Assembly: GCF_024679245.1 (NCBI RefSeq)
Contig: NC_090184.1
Span: 9,630,233 to 9,694,232 of the forward strand
Source of the DNA: Pseudorasbora parva
Lineage: Eukaryota > Chordata > Actinopteri > Cypriniformes > Gobionidae
Direction of reading: 5' to 3'
Length of the DNA: 64,000 nt
A program made the translations under genes and the position numbers. The notes below the pieces were generated by a model. That model was not told the origin of the DNA. It worked only from the letters and a program-made list of their open reading frames with translations, and searched no databases. This document shows positions 11,425-23,426 of this stretch, piece after piece; positions within the stretch are counted from its first letter, which is position 1, and each line of letters begins with the position of its first letter.

Positions 11425-12658
11425 GAACCAATGAGGTTCATTCTCGTGTTACGCAGCACGATTGAGGTTCTGGAACAACCAGTGAGGTTCATTCTTGTGT
11501 TACGCATCATGTTTGAGCTTCAGCAAGAACCAATGAAGTTCTTTCTAGTGTTACTCAGCAAGTTTGAGTTTTTGCAAGAACCAATGAGGTTCATTCTCGT
11601 GTTACGAAGCATTTTTAAGCTTCAGCAAGAACCAATGAGGTTCATTCTCGTGTTACGCAGCATTTTTGAGCTTCAGCAACAACCAATGAGGTTCATTCTC
11701 GTGTTACGCAGCATTTTTGAGCTTCTGCAACAACCAATGAGGTTCATTCTCGTGTTACGCAGCACGTTTGGGCTTCTAAAAGAACCAATGAGGTTCATTC
11801 TCGTGTTACGCAGCATTTTTTAGCTTCAGCAAGAACCAATGAGGTTCATTCTCGTGTTACGCAGCACGATTGAGGTTCTGCAAAACCCAATGAGGTTCAT
11901 TCTCGCGTTACGCAGCACGTTTGAGCTTCAGCAAGAACCAATGAGGTTCATTCTCGTGTTACGCAGCACGTTTGAGATTCAGCAAAAACCAATGAGGTTC
12001 ATCCCAGTGTTACGCAGCACGTTTGAGCTTCTGCAAGAACCAATGAGGTTCATTCTCGCGTTACGCATCACGTTTGAGCTTCTGCAAGAACCAATGAGGT
12101 TCATTCTCGCGTTACGCATCACGTTTGAGCTTCTGCAAGAACCAATGAGGTTCATTCTCGTGTTACGCAGCATTTTTTAGCTTCAGCAAGAACCAATGAG
12201 GTTCATTCTCGTGTTACGCATCACGTTTGAGCTTCTAAAAGAACCAATGAGGTTCATTCTCGTGTTACGCAGCACGATTGAGGTTCTGCAACAACCAATG
12301 AGGTTCATTCTCGTGTTACGCAGCACGATTGAGGTTCTGCAACAACCAATGAGGTTCATTCTCGCGTTACGCAGCACGTTTGAGCTTCAGCAAGAACCAA
12401 TGAGGTTCATTCTCGTGTTACGCAGCACGTTTGAGATTCAGCAAGAACCAATGAGGTTCATCCCAGTGTTACGCAGCACGTTTGAGCTTCTGCAAGAACC
12501 AATGAGGTTCATTCTCGCGTTACGCATCACGTTTGAGCTTCTGCGAGAACCAATGAGGTTCATTCTCGCGTTACGCATCACGTTTGAGCTTCTGCAAGAA
12601 CCAATGAGGTTCATCCCAGTGTTACGCAGCACGTTTGAGCTTCAGCAAGAACCAATGA
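11425..12658. repeat. 51-bp minisatellite, about 24 copies
   Basis: Unit: accaatgaggttcattctcg then tgttacgcagcacgtttgagcttctgcaaga. The period is exactly 51 in nearly all units, with variant classes (cattctcgtg / cattctcgcg / catcccagtg; gcagcacg / gcatcacg / gcagcattt). Because 51 is a multiple of three, both strands remain open over long stretches; + frames give a 17-residue repeat (MRFILVLRSTFELLQEP) broken at 11821 and 12178 by TAG in gcattttttag units. A higher-order block (about 11,830-12,180) recurs at about 12,240-12,660. Confidence 0.95.
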
Positions 12659-12749
12659 AGTGTGTTGCCGCGTATCAAGCAGGTTCGGTTGAGCTTCTGT
12701 TTATGTTCACTGTTCACAACATGAAATTAAAGAAACACAAATAAATATA

Positions 12750-12860
12750 ATTTTTGGGTGAACTATCCCTTACAGAAAAAAAAAAACACATGAACTTCAC
12801 ATGTGCAAAAACACACGTGGAACACATGTGAAATTCATGTGGTTTGTCTGTAAGGGATCC
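12750..12860. repeat. solo MITE end (tttttgggtgaactatccctta) and short palindrome
   Basis: Right end of the AGGGATAGTTCACCC family at about 12752-12773. It is followed by an imperfect inverted repeat around cacatgtgaaattcatgtgg that ends ctgtaaggg. Stretch 12860-14220 shows no recognised feature beyond short GT and AG runs. Confidence 0.45.
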
Positions 12861-14221
12861 TAATATTGACACAATATGGAATTGGCTGCATTTGCATAGA
12901 AAGGCGATATATTTAACAAAACATAAGTAGACAACGCAGTGCTATTTTAGCACACTTTGTACTTGATTGAGATGGATTGCTGGTAGAATAAGATGCTAGT
13001 TTTTCCACTGAAAAGATATTTGCTCCCACTTTTGGATTTGAGGGCTTGACATGTGACACCAAAATGCTGTCTTAATTTGTCATTCCAAAGCTGTGTGACT
13101 TTTGTTCTTCTGTGGAAATTGTTTTGTTCCCTATATTGTTCACAATATATGTTGTTTTGGAACAACATGATAAAATGAAGGCATATTGGAACTTGGTGGT
13201 TATTTATTTATAATAATTTGGCAAGTTGGAACTGCTTGGAAACCATAAAAAACCATAAAAAAAGGGCATCAAACTAAATCACTCCCTTTATAAGCAACAA
13301 AACTGTTTGCACTCATCATTTGGTTGGGTGTGTATGAAACCAGGTTAGTTAAGTTTCTGTCCATTTCATTACCTTTGTCTCCCTCCTTTCTGTCTCTGAT
13401 TAGCTCCATATCGAGGTCAGAGGTCATTTCACTCTCTAAGTCTTACCGTGCTTTCTTTCTTTTCATTCTTTCTGTTCTTCTTCAGCTACAAGATTACTAA
13501 AATCACTTTATATAACTCACCCATGCCCATTTAGCCTGTGAAGGTGTCAAAGTTTTAGAAATACGCCTTGGCTCAAGCTGTTTAGCACACTTCTGCTTCA
13601 CCTTGTGGCACAAACACTCCCCGTGGCACATGTGTGTGTGTGTGTTTTTGTACCAGCTCGTCTGCAAAGGCAGTTCCTCACACCTGATGGGAGTAATTGG
13701 GCTCTTAAAATGGCACAGAGGGGCTCCTTAACCCCAAAGCAGACTCGAGAGCCGTCCCTCTGGTATTTGACCCTTCAAACTTTTGGGAGAGCAGAGAAAG
13801 AGAGAGAAAATAGGCCTGAAACTTAGAAGGGAGAGTGAGATAAGAGGAAAAAAACGTACCTGATTTCAAGTCGCCCCTGGATTTGAATGTATCATGTCTC
13901 GTCTGCATGCTTGTATTGTAAAGAGCTTAACTGATTAGAAAGGGAGAGATAAGTTTAGTCGCAACGCACTGCTCGCTTGCAGTGTACAGTGTTTGTTCAT
14001 TAGGCGTGGTTACTTACATTTACCATTGCTAAATTTCACAGGCAAAATCCAGTCATTTCAATAAATCTGTTCAATCTATAGTTTCGCATGAGGGTGAAAT
14101 AGATCCATGTGCAGGTGTCGATTTTGTTCAGGTTGGTCACACGATTTCGCCACGTTGACAGACAGAAAACGGCTTGGTTTGATAATAAATTCTGACGCTA
14201 TTCACAGTGGACAGTCAAGTC

Positions 14222-14420
14222 ATCTTTATTTATTTAGCGCTTTATACAATACAGATTGTTTCAACGCAGCTTTACAGTGAAAGCAGGACAATTATCTAAG
14301 GATGCAAACAGAGTTCATCTCCGCTGTAAAGCAGCGCTAAAAAGAAAACGGTGTCATTGTTCAGCTGAAGTCAGTTTCACTGTTGATTTAGTTCTTTTTT
14401 GTAAAGATCACCAATTATTA
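14222..14420. repeat. dispersed repeat (same family as about 9845-10080)
   Basis: tttatttatttagcgcttta, then tacaatacagattgtttcaacgcagctttacagtgaaagcagga, then an agcgctaaaaag tail. Confidence 0.5.
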
Positions 14421-14873
14421 AATTAGTTAATTTCATCTATAAAGCAGTTTTCCAGCAATGTGTCACTATGAGGCGTCACTTTATATTCAACCATATTATT
14501 GATCTTTCTGTAATGACGCTGTTGTGTGAGAACTCAGTTGAGCTGATCATTTTTTGCAGAACTGCTTTGAAGATGAAATGATCTAATTTAATAATTCATT
14601 ATCTTTACAATGGAACTGAATCAACACTGAACTGACTCAACAGCCGAAATGTGTATAATGTATATAATAAAGGTGACGTGACTTTAGTTGGGTCTTTGCA
14701 GTTGCCTGAATGTTGAATGCGCTTGCTAGTGTGTTCTGGTTGCTACGGTATAGATATCCTTTCATGCAAGTCTGATTTGCCTGTTCTATCATCCACCATG
14801 TGCAGATCATTTAATCATATTTAGTTTGAAAACTAAAGGAACACCTCTTTGCAGAAAGCCACAGCCAATTTAA

Positions 14874-15300
14874 AGGAACACACCAACTTTGGGGGACTTT
14901 AGCTTATTCACCGTAACCTCCAGAATTAGATAAGTCCATGCCAATCTCATCAACGTGCGTGCTATAACTCTGTCTGATGCATCCACCGCTAGCCTAGCTT
15001 AGCACAAAGACTGGAGGTAAATGGCTCCATTTAGCCTACTGCTCAATAAGTGACAAAATAATGCCAACAGTTTCCTATTTACATGTTGTGATGTGTATAA
15101 TTACATCGTGCACTAAGACGGAAAATGAAAAGTTGGCAGGTTGTCGTGTTGGTTATGCTGATGGAAGTTAACCTATTTTCAGGAGCTGCGTAATATCATT
15201 GCGCCGCTGCACCCATTGTACGACAGCAAAGTGCCTTGATTATTACGCAGGAATGAGAGAACAGTTTGTAGACATATCGATGCCAAAGTTGAATACTTGG
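14874..15300. repeat. dispersed repeat starting at TTAA (aggaacacaccaactttgggg)
   Basis: Preceded by TTAA at 14870. Contains gctagcctagcttagcacaaagactgg, a phrase common in cyprinid interspersed repeats. The right end was not located. 15300-16100 shows nothing recognisable. Confidence 0.45.
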
Positions 15301-16211
15301 GGTTAGAGGTTTGTTCAAATGGCATAATAATAGTAGTGCTTTCCTCCTCAGAGTAACCTGTTTCTCGTCGTTTAATGAAGCATGAGTGAAACTTGTAGTT
15401 AGTCTGTTTAGACAGATGAGTTCACCCTCTCTTGTGAATGAATGAGCTTATGTTCAGTGTGAGTAATGTTCCTTTTAACCTTTCATTAGATATCAGCGGC
15501 ATATATTTGCGTTACATCATCGGGAGTCTTTACAGATAAAAGGCAGCACCAGAATTTCTGTGTACGACTTTAATCATTTCAGCTCTCCAAAACCACATAC
15601 AGAAATGCATTTTATTTACATTGATTGAAATCACATGTATTAAAACCTTTTCCATTTTTATCTGGGGATACTTCATTTCGCAACTCGTTTATCTTGCTTT
15701 AAATCCTTTTTTTATTTGTGGTGCATGAAATGTGTGCATGGGTCAATTATTCTTAAAGTGTTGTTCAGCTTACTGTGTTTGATCGCGGTAGATGGGAGCG
15801 TGTCCCTAACCAGCTTTTAACAAACTTCACACTTGCTCTCTCACACCCAACACCGCTTCTGAAATAGTCGTTTTAAAGAAAATGTCATTTGTCAAGTACG
15901 TGAAGAAATCCCCATTATAAGACATTATAAAACTTCCCCATTTAACTTTAACCCATTTGAAGATTGTATTGTGATATATTCACACAATCAACACCAATGC
16001 ATCATGCTTGTTTAAAGTGTAAACAGGATCTGTTTCTTTAGAATAATGACATACTCATTAAAAAAAACATTTGTTTTTACTAATTTGTTTTAATTGTTTC
16101 TTTCATGAGCCCATATTAAGTGAGAGGCCACATGTATGTATAAAAATAATTTGCCACCAGCGTAAGAATATTTTAAATGAATTAATAACGGCAAAAGTTG
16201 AATTAAAAAAA

Positions 16212-16560
16212 GGTGTGTGTTTGTGTGTGTGTTTGTGTGTGTAGGGGGGGGGGGGGGGCATGTTTTTGTGACATATGAGGACACAAATGTGTATAATGAC
16301 ATTGGTATGACAGGTATTACAAGGAGAGGGTGAAATATGAGGACATTGGCCATGTCCCCACTTTTCAAAAAGCTTATAAATCATACAGGATGAGTTTTTT
16401 TTTTAGAAAGTAAAAATGCAGAATGTTTCCTGTGATGGGTCGGTTTAGGGGCAGTGCATGTAAGGTGATAGAAAATATGGTTTGTACAGTATAAAAACCA
16501 TTACGCCTATGGAATGTCCCAAAATGAATGTCACAAAAACAAACATTTGTGTGTGTGTGT
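16212..16560. repeat. GT tract, 15-G run and copy of the ggtttaggggcag repeat family
   Basis: 16212-16243 is GT-rich and 16244-16258 is a run of 15 G. 16310-16540 carries the phrase aatgcagaatgtttcctgtgatgggt, then ggtttaggggcagtg and accattacgcctatggaatgtccc, which recurs around 25920-27880. Confidence 0.75.
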
Positions 16561-17320
16561 GTGCTCAGACATGCAAGTTTTTGGTCAGACAGTTTTAACC
16601 AGTGCTCCTATCTGGAATATTTGTGTAAACTCTTTTAGGATTAATTTTCACAAAAAAATTGTAATGTAAGAAGCAATACAAATTTTGTGAAAAACACCCC
16701 AAAATAATATTTGATCGCAAACTTACTGTGAAAGTCATTTGTCTTGATTTAAATCCTTCTGTTCAAAATAGAGCCCACAGTGAGTGTTAATGTGCTGGAA
16801 TATAATCACTCTGGAGTTCAGGTCTAACATGGGCCCGAGACAGATTTATTAGCACGGATTCACGCTACTTGTGTGGATATTGCATTTCTGTCTTAATCGC
16901 TCACGGCACACTTGATATTTGGTTTCAACTTCATAGAGCTCAAGCAAACATTTACACAGAGTTTCTGTTTTCAAAGAGAGACTCCACAGTTTTCAGTGGC
17001 ATTTCTCACTTTTGCTGGGCAATACATCAACAAAAGAGCGCCGTAAATCTCACGAGAGAACAGCGTCCACTCTCCTTCCGGTCATTTCCTGACATCCTGT
17101 CTCACTTTGCCTCTCTCAATCCCTCCATCTCTCTCTCCGTTTCCCTTGACAAGTAACCAGACACCCCAAACTCTACTTCCCTAGTAGTGTCAGGTTAACC
17201 AAAGTTAATCAACGTGAGCCTCTGAGACTTCACACGGCATTGAAGACGTCTTCATTGTTTAAATCCCCCCCTTTCCATCTTTAACAATGTGAGCAGAGAG
17301 GAAAAATAAAGATTAAATAA
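16560..17320. other. single-copy-looking intron sequence
   Basis: No repeat phrase recognised; moderate GC; no splice-flanked open frame. Candidate for a conserved non-coding element by default only. Confidence 0.25.
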
Positions 17321-17329
17321 ATATATAAT

Positions 17330-18440
17330 GGCTGCTTTTCGATTGTCCACTTTAGATATTCTACTTTGCAACTGCATGTCAACAAACTCTCATTAGAGTA
17401 TACGGTTAGGGTTAGTGGAATAAGTTGACAAACTTATTTATCCAAAAGTGGGAGCAAATGTTTTTTTTGCAATGTTACGAGTTGTAGTCAGTAGAATGTT
17501 GGTTGGGGGAACCCTAAAAATAAAGTGTTAGAATTGATGCATATATTAAGCAGATTTTAAGGAGACAGTCAACTAATACTCTACTGGTAGACTGCTAGTA
17601 GGCAAGTAGTTAAAATGTTACTTAGAGTTAGAAGAATGTCTAAAATGGACAATCAAAATAAAGTGTAACACTATCATTTCTTATCCAAGACATACATTAT
17701 AAACAGCATTATCTTGTTTGGTAACACTTTATTTCAATGGTCCAATTTAGACATTCTACAAGTAATTTTGCAACTACATGTCAAATTATTAAAACATTAC
17801 TAGACTGTCTGCTTAAAGAAAGTGTATGTAAGACTGTGGCCAAAACTGGTACTGCAATCACTTTCAAATGCCTGTAGAGCGGTGTATCCCCTCTCCCCCT
17901 CCCCCCTGACTCGAGGTTGCCAGAAAGGCTGCAGGATCTAGCAGGAACGTTTGTAGCTGCAGCTGTATTAACTAGAGTAGTTCTGGCAACCCGGATGCCG
18001 AAACACTACTGACTTCGTGATTGGTCGATAGGTGGAGGGCGGAGCTTCAGACCAAAACACAACATGTCAACATCAACATCAGTTGAGGGCTGCAACAGCA
18101 ACTTTTAAATGACAATATCCTGGCCGGACTACTGTTATCAGTGATATAAGTATTTGAAATGAACACGATTTCTTAATGTCTAGTGACATATCAGGGCCAT
18201 TTTATGATTCATTGAAATACATTTCTTACATACAGTTCCTTTAACATCTGCTAACACGTTATTTGGATGGTCCACCAACAGATATTATACTCTCTATAAG
18301 TAACTTTGCAACTACATGTCAGCTATACTAAGCCTTGCAGTCTACTAACAATCTTCCACAGTCTACTAATACTCTAGTTAGTTATAGTTGGTAGAGTGTC
18401 TAAAGTGGACCGGCGCAATAAAGCGTAACCATGTTTTACT
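17330..18440. repeat. three dispersed short repeats of the gtccactttagatattctac...aataaagtgtaac class
   Basis: Similar units lie at 17340-17680, 17722-17860 and 18250-18430. Each has tggtccactttagacattctac-like starts, gcaactacatgtcaa and an aataaagtgtaac end. The middle part (17860-18240) has a GC-rich stretch of unknown nature. Confidence 0.55.
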
Positions 18441-18563
18441 AGCTGCTCCTTTCTATGACGCCCGTTATTATTTGTCTCTTATCATTGTAGTTGACTGTCA
18501 CTGTCTGCATATGTGTTTTAATGACAGCACCCTTTAAAATGCATTGTGTTTCTCTGTCTCCAG

Positions 18564-18701
18564 GTAATGGACAACATGGGCAATGTGAAGTTCTGTCTGG
18601 ATGGGGCTCTGGAGGCCAGTGGGAGCTGGCTCAAATATGTGCGCACAGCCCCTTCCCATGAAGAGCACAACCTGGCCATGTGCCACATCAGCGAAGATCA
18701 G
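18564..18701 (+). CDS. prdm16: prdm16 exon 4: central part of the PR domain
   Basis: 46 codons, phase 0 at both ends, acceptor tctccag|GTA and donor CAG|gtgagc. It encodes the PR (SET-like) segment with NVKFCLDG, GSWLKYVR and HNLAMCHISEDQ, close to the mammalian exon that reads SEKFC...GSWLKYIR...NLTMCQISEQ. The fish exon has one extra acidic residue (ISEDQ against ISEQ). The PR domain of this subfamily is reported to have histone H3K9/H3K4 methyltransferase activity. The 5' half of the domain is coded upstream of the window, so completeness cannot be judged. The intron before it is over 18.5 kb and the one after is 12.4 kb. Confidence 0.93.
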
Positions 18702-18957
18702 GTGAGCTTACTCTGCCACTTCTCTTTCCTGTCATCCCCGCTTTCTGATTGGTCATCTACTCCCTCGGGCTGTTGTATAGGCTGTTTCTGGTGTGCAATG
18801 AACAATGCAAATATTGTATTTAAACTACGATTTTTAACTAAATAAACTCCTATTTACTGCTTATCAATAGATAGGAAGGTAGTTGTTAAGTTAACGGTTA
18901 GTAGTGTTGGGTAGGATTAAAGGATATAGAATATGGTCATGCAGAGTAAGGCCTTAA

Positions 18958-19721
18958 AGGGATAGTTCACCCAAAAATGAAAATTAGCTCATGATTTACT
19001 CACCCCCCAAGTCATCCTAGGTGTATATGACATTCTTCTTTCAGACGGATAAAAGTTGAGTTATATTAAAAAAGTCCTGGCTAATCCTAACTATAAAATG
19101 ACAGGGATTGTTGTTCTGTTTTTGAAGTCCATAAAAATACATCTGACTATCAAATAACGTGCTCCATACGGCTCCGGGAGGTTATTAAATGCCTTCTGAA
19201 GCAATTTGTTGCGTTTGTGTAAGAAAAATATCCAAATGTAAAACTTTCTGAATTAAAGTTCTGGCCAATCGCCATCTGTGGAAAAGTGTTGAAAGTGCCT
19301 TCTCGGAGTTCAAGATGCGTACGCGACATCTGACGAGCGCACCTGGTCGCATAAGCCTTTGAACTGCAGAGGCACTTTCAACACTTTTTGCATAAACTGA
19401 AAACGGAAGGCCATCGGCTGAAACTTTACTTAATAAAGTGTTAAATATGGATTTTTTTACACAAACGCATTGATTGACTTCCAATGGGATTTATTAACCC
19501 CCCGGAGCCGTGTGGAGCATGTTATTTGATGGGCAGATGCATTTTTATGGATTTCAAAAACAGAGCAACAATCCCTGCCATTATAAAGCTTGGATTAGCC
19601 AGGACTTTTGTATATAACTCAACTTTTATTAATCTGATAGATGAATGTCATATACACCTATAGGATGACTTGAGGGTAAGTAAATCATTGGCTAATTTTC
19701 ATTTTTGGGTGAACTAAAACT
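18958..19721. mobile_element. TTAA-flanked long-TIR MITE
   Basis: The left end AGGGATAGTTCACCCAAAAA follows TTAA (18954-18957). The right end ttttgggtgaactaaaact precedes TTAA (19722-19725). The arms pair over at least 180 bp (tcatcctaggtgtatatgacattcttct against its complement). Interior has no transposase. Confidence 0.75.
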
Positions 19722-19819
19722 TTAATATGTGCTTTATAAGTACTAATATACAGCCAATATCCAAGTAATATGCATGCTAATAAGCATCTAGTTAATAGTG
19801 AGAAATGGACTCTAAACTA

Positions 19820-20037
19820 AAGTGTCACTATTAATTCTTTTTTTTTTAAATAACTGTGACATTTATGTTATTTTTAGATAATTGTGACAATTTAGATTAT
19901 TTTCAGTCAAACATTTTGAGGTCGTGCCATGACTATATTTATAATCCAGCTCAAACTAATGTGACTTGTTTTTATAAAATTACTACATAATAAAAATATT
20001 ATTTTCAATAAAAAATATATTTTAATAGATTAACAAA

Positions 20038-20069
<32 letters not shown>

Positions 20070-20213
20070 CATAAGATATAGTCCTGTCATATATTAAATA
20101 TTGCCGGTAATACAGCAAGCATTTTTATTTATTTTCTTTTTTTTTTTTTACAAAAAAAAAAAAAAAAAAAAAAAAAATTCTATTTACCAAAGAAACAAGT
20201 ATCATGATTTCTA

Positions 20214-20247
<34 letters not shown>

Positions 20248-20560
20248 ATAACATAATATAAAAATAAAAATAAGCAGCAACTAGTTTCCAAATTGATAAT
20301 AATATTAAAGGTTTCTTGAGCAGCATATTAGAATGATATCATGTGACACTGAAGACTGGAATGATGGCTGCTGAAACTTCAGCTTTGCATCACAGGAATT
20401 AATAACTTTTTCAAATATTTGTAAAATTAAAAACACTTGTAATAATATTACATAATACTACTGTTTTTACCATATTTCTGATCAAATAAATGCAGCCTTT
20501 TTTGAGCATTGGAGACTTTTTTCGGAAATAAATAAATAAATAAAGCTTACCAAGCCCAAA
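19820..20560. repeat. A-rich tracts and copy of a dispersed repeat
   Basis: Poly(A) runs at 20042-20069, about 20150-20177 and 20215-20246. The segment 20310-20520 (gagcagcatattagaatgat...gatcaaataaatgcagcctt) shares its end with 49780-49820. Confidence 0.6.
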
Positions 20561-21300
20561 GTTTTGAACAGTATAGTGTATTTTAGTTAATTGACCAATT
20601 AAAATCCAAGGCCGAAATTATCCATTTATAATTCAGTTTATGTTGTAAATGACTAATAAAACCATGTCAGCACAACAATGCTCCAACAGTGAATGCATCA
20701 ATTCTAATAACGCCGATGAGTGTGCATGCAGGTTGTTAATATGTATTGCAGGAGCACGGCTTATGGTCACATGCTTATCTTGGTAGTTGTTGTTGAAATA
20801 CAGCTCTCATAAAATAGGATGTGGGACCAGTTTAATATCAGTCTGAGCCTTTTTTGAGAGTACTAGCAGACAGTCCCCGCCGTGAAGGAGGAACGTCCTG
20901 TGAGAAGCTTGAAGAGACAGCGAGCACATGGTACTGTCAGGAAGATGTGGACAGGACCTGCTGCTGTCAAGATGTCACCACTTAGACAATAGATCAAAAC
21001 AGCCTATTGTTTGATGAAGGCTGTTCCCTGCCTTTGTCAGAGGATGTGACTCAGAAGTCATTTACAAGAATCGCGTACAAGGCGAGCCTGGACACTCCTG
21101 AATCTTGTCTCCAATTATTTGCTTCCTTTGAAAAGACGAGCAGTTGTCTGTTTAAGATAAGGTATCTGATCTCTCATAAAGCCGGAGATCTCATAACAGG
21201 CTCGCCTGTAGTGTGGATTGTTTCCTTTGCTTACATGATATCTAACTGATTAAGTGAGGGGTCCTTGGTGGTTGCCTTATCTGGCTTGTGCTCAGTTTCT
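20560..21300. other. single-copy-looking intron sequence
   Basis: No repeat or exon recognised. The open frame at 21007-21249 lacks splice context and family resemblance. Confidence 0.25.
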
Positions 21301-21897
21301 TGTTTAAAGTGATAGTTCAACCAAAAATGTAAATGCTGTCAATATTTCCTCAACCCTCTTGTTATTACAAACCTGACTTTTTTTCTTCCACAAAATGTAG
21401 AATGTCCTAGCTGCTCTTTTCCATACAAAGAAAAAGTGTGTGGACGGAGGGGGTGACTAAAGTTTTTATGGTTTTATTTTTATGGATTTAAGGGCATAAC
21501 GAAATAAGAATGGTAAAAAGAAGTCCCAGGTCTAATCATAGTCTATATATTTGTGACGTAATCCATTTAAACTCTTTGCAAATAGTATTTTATTTAAAAC
21601 ATGCACGCATTCACTCTTGTTTGTATGTCTAATATCTCAAAAATGTAACAAGTGTTTCTTGTCTCGTACTATTAAGTTATGAATGACATCATCATTTAAA
21701 GTATTGCATATTTTTCAATTCAAAATGGAAAAATGACATTAAAAAAGGTAAATAGTTTGCATCACTTTGTTACTGTGGATCGTTGAACATATAAAACAGT
21801 ATTCAAATATTAAATGTTTAGCTACGTATATCTTACCATCCACACACTCTTTCATTGTAAAAAAATTAAAAGCGTCTCGTTGTCAGTGAACATTAAG

Positions 21898-22242
21898 TCC
21901 CGCCTTCTTTGATCCGATTGGCCATCATTTTGACATTGACGAGCGACCATTGAGGCAGACAAGACTAAAAATTTAACTTTTTAAAATGTCTGCCATTACA
22001 CTCTAAAAAATGCTGGGTTAAAAACAACCCAAGTTGGGTTGAAAATGGACAAACCCAGAAAATGGGTTGTTTGAATGGGTGCATTTACTAGGGTTCAAAA
22101 AACCCAATTTGGTTGTTTTTAACCCTGCATTTTTTAGAGTGTAATGACAGACAGTTTAAAAAGTTACATTTTTAGTCTTGTCTGCCTCAATGGTCGCTCG
22201 TCAATGTCAAAATGATGGCCAATCGGATCAAAGAAGGCGGGA
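21898..22242. repeat. 345-bp foldback with a second MITE at its apex
   Basis: Outer arms (about 100 bp: cccgccttctttgatccgat... and ...atcggatcaaagaaggcggg) are near-perfect inverted copies. At the centre, 21999-22141 is a separate palindromic MITE (cactctaaaaaatgctgggt...ccctgcattttttagagtg) with TA on each side. Confidence 0.8.
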
Positions 22243-22388
22243 ACATAATGGAGCGTAATGGAGAACAACAGTAAAAAAAAATCATATAATAGGGGGGGGA
22301 TCAGGGAAAATTTGGCCATTTCCAATTATGGGGGGAGGACTTGTGTATGGTTACGGTCCTGCTTTAGCATCATTTTTCGTTGCGCAGG

Positions 22389-22538
22389 GTCAGTGTTGGG
22401 TGTAACTAGTTACTAAGTAATTAGTTACTGTAATTTAATTACTCTTCCCTTGAAAAAGTAAAGTAAGGGATTACTCTTTTTTTCGGTAGTTTAATTACAG
22501 TTACTTCTGATGTAACTTAACTAAATACTGTTTATAGA

Positions 22539-22611
<73 letters not shown>

Positions 22612-22618
22612 TATATAT
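22389..22618. repeat. taactagttac-type repeat followed by (TA)n
   Basis: gtgtaactagttactaagta, then attagttactgtaatttaattac and a partial inverted partner up to 22520. A (TA)n tract follows at 22542-22618. Confidence 0.6.
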
Positions 22619-22857
22619 TGACGGAAAGGTTTTCAATCGAAAAATGACGCCAAAGTGGTACCCTGTGCATTAAACTGTGACGAGGGGTCCTGAGCAAGTG
22701 TCTATGTGATGAGTTGTGAGTGAGAACGTGAACGTCTAGACCACTTGTGCGATATACACCAAATCTTCTTAAGGCATTTGATAGCTTTGTGAGGAGGAGA
22801 TCTAAAATTGAAGTCTTTTGCATATTCCCATCCACTCTCCTAGCCAAGTCCACCCAG

Positions 22858-23406
22858 CAGCCATATCACCCTGTAGCCCAAGACTGGTTTCCCACTGAAG
22901 CTAAGCAGGGCTGAGCCTGGTCAGTACCTGGATGGGAGACCAACTGGGAAAACCAGGTAGCTGCTGGTAGAGGTGTTAGTGAGGCCAGCAGGGGGCGCTC
23001 ACCCTGTGGTCTGTGTGGGTCCTAACACCCCAGTATAGTGATGGGGACATTATACTGACAAAGAGCACCGTCTTTCGGATGAGACGTTAAACCGAGGTCC
23101 TGACTCTCTGTGGTCATTAAAAATCCCAGGATGTCTTTCGGCCAAATTTGCCAAATTTGCCCATTGGCCCCTGTCCATCATGGCCTCCTAATAATCCCCA
23201 TATCCTGATTGGCTTCATCACTCGGTCTCCTCTCCACCAATCAGCTGGTGTGTGGTGAGCGTTCTGGCGCAATCTGGCTGCCGTCGCATCATCCAGGTGG
23301 ATGCTGCACATTGGTGGTGGTTGAGGAGATTCCCACCTTCTATGTAGAGCGCTTTGAGTGCCTAGAAAAGCACTATATAAATCGAAACGCATTATTAAGT
23401 GATGAA
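22858..23406 (+). mobile_element. SINE3-type retroposon (5S rRNA-derived head)
   Basis: The first 90 bp (accctgtagcccaagactgg...gaagctaagcagggc...tacctggatgggagaccaac) match the 5S rRNA internal promoter, with box A-like (aagctaagcagg) and intermediate/C-box (tggatgggaga) elements, hence RNA polymerase III origin. The body is followed by the tail gagcgctttgagtgcctaga...actatataaatcg, which should recruit a LINE. The 5S part is mutated, so it is not a functional 5S gene. Confidence 0.85.
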
Positions 23407-23426
23407 TAAACATTCTTCAACATTAA

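Noticed and set aside
22858..22950. A 5S rRNA gene
   Set aside because: The 5S-like part is mutated and followed by a SINE body and tail; it is a retroposed SINE head.
23117..23413. Frames on both strands around 23.1-23.4 kb
   Set aside because: Inside the 5S-derived SINE.
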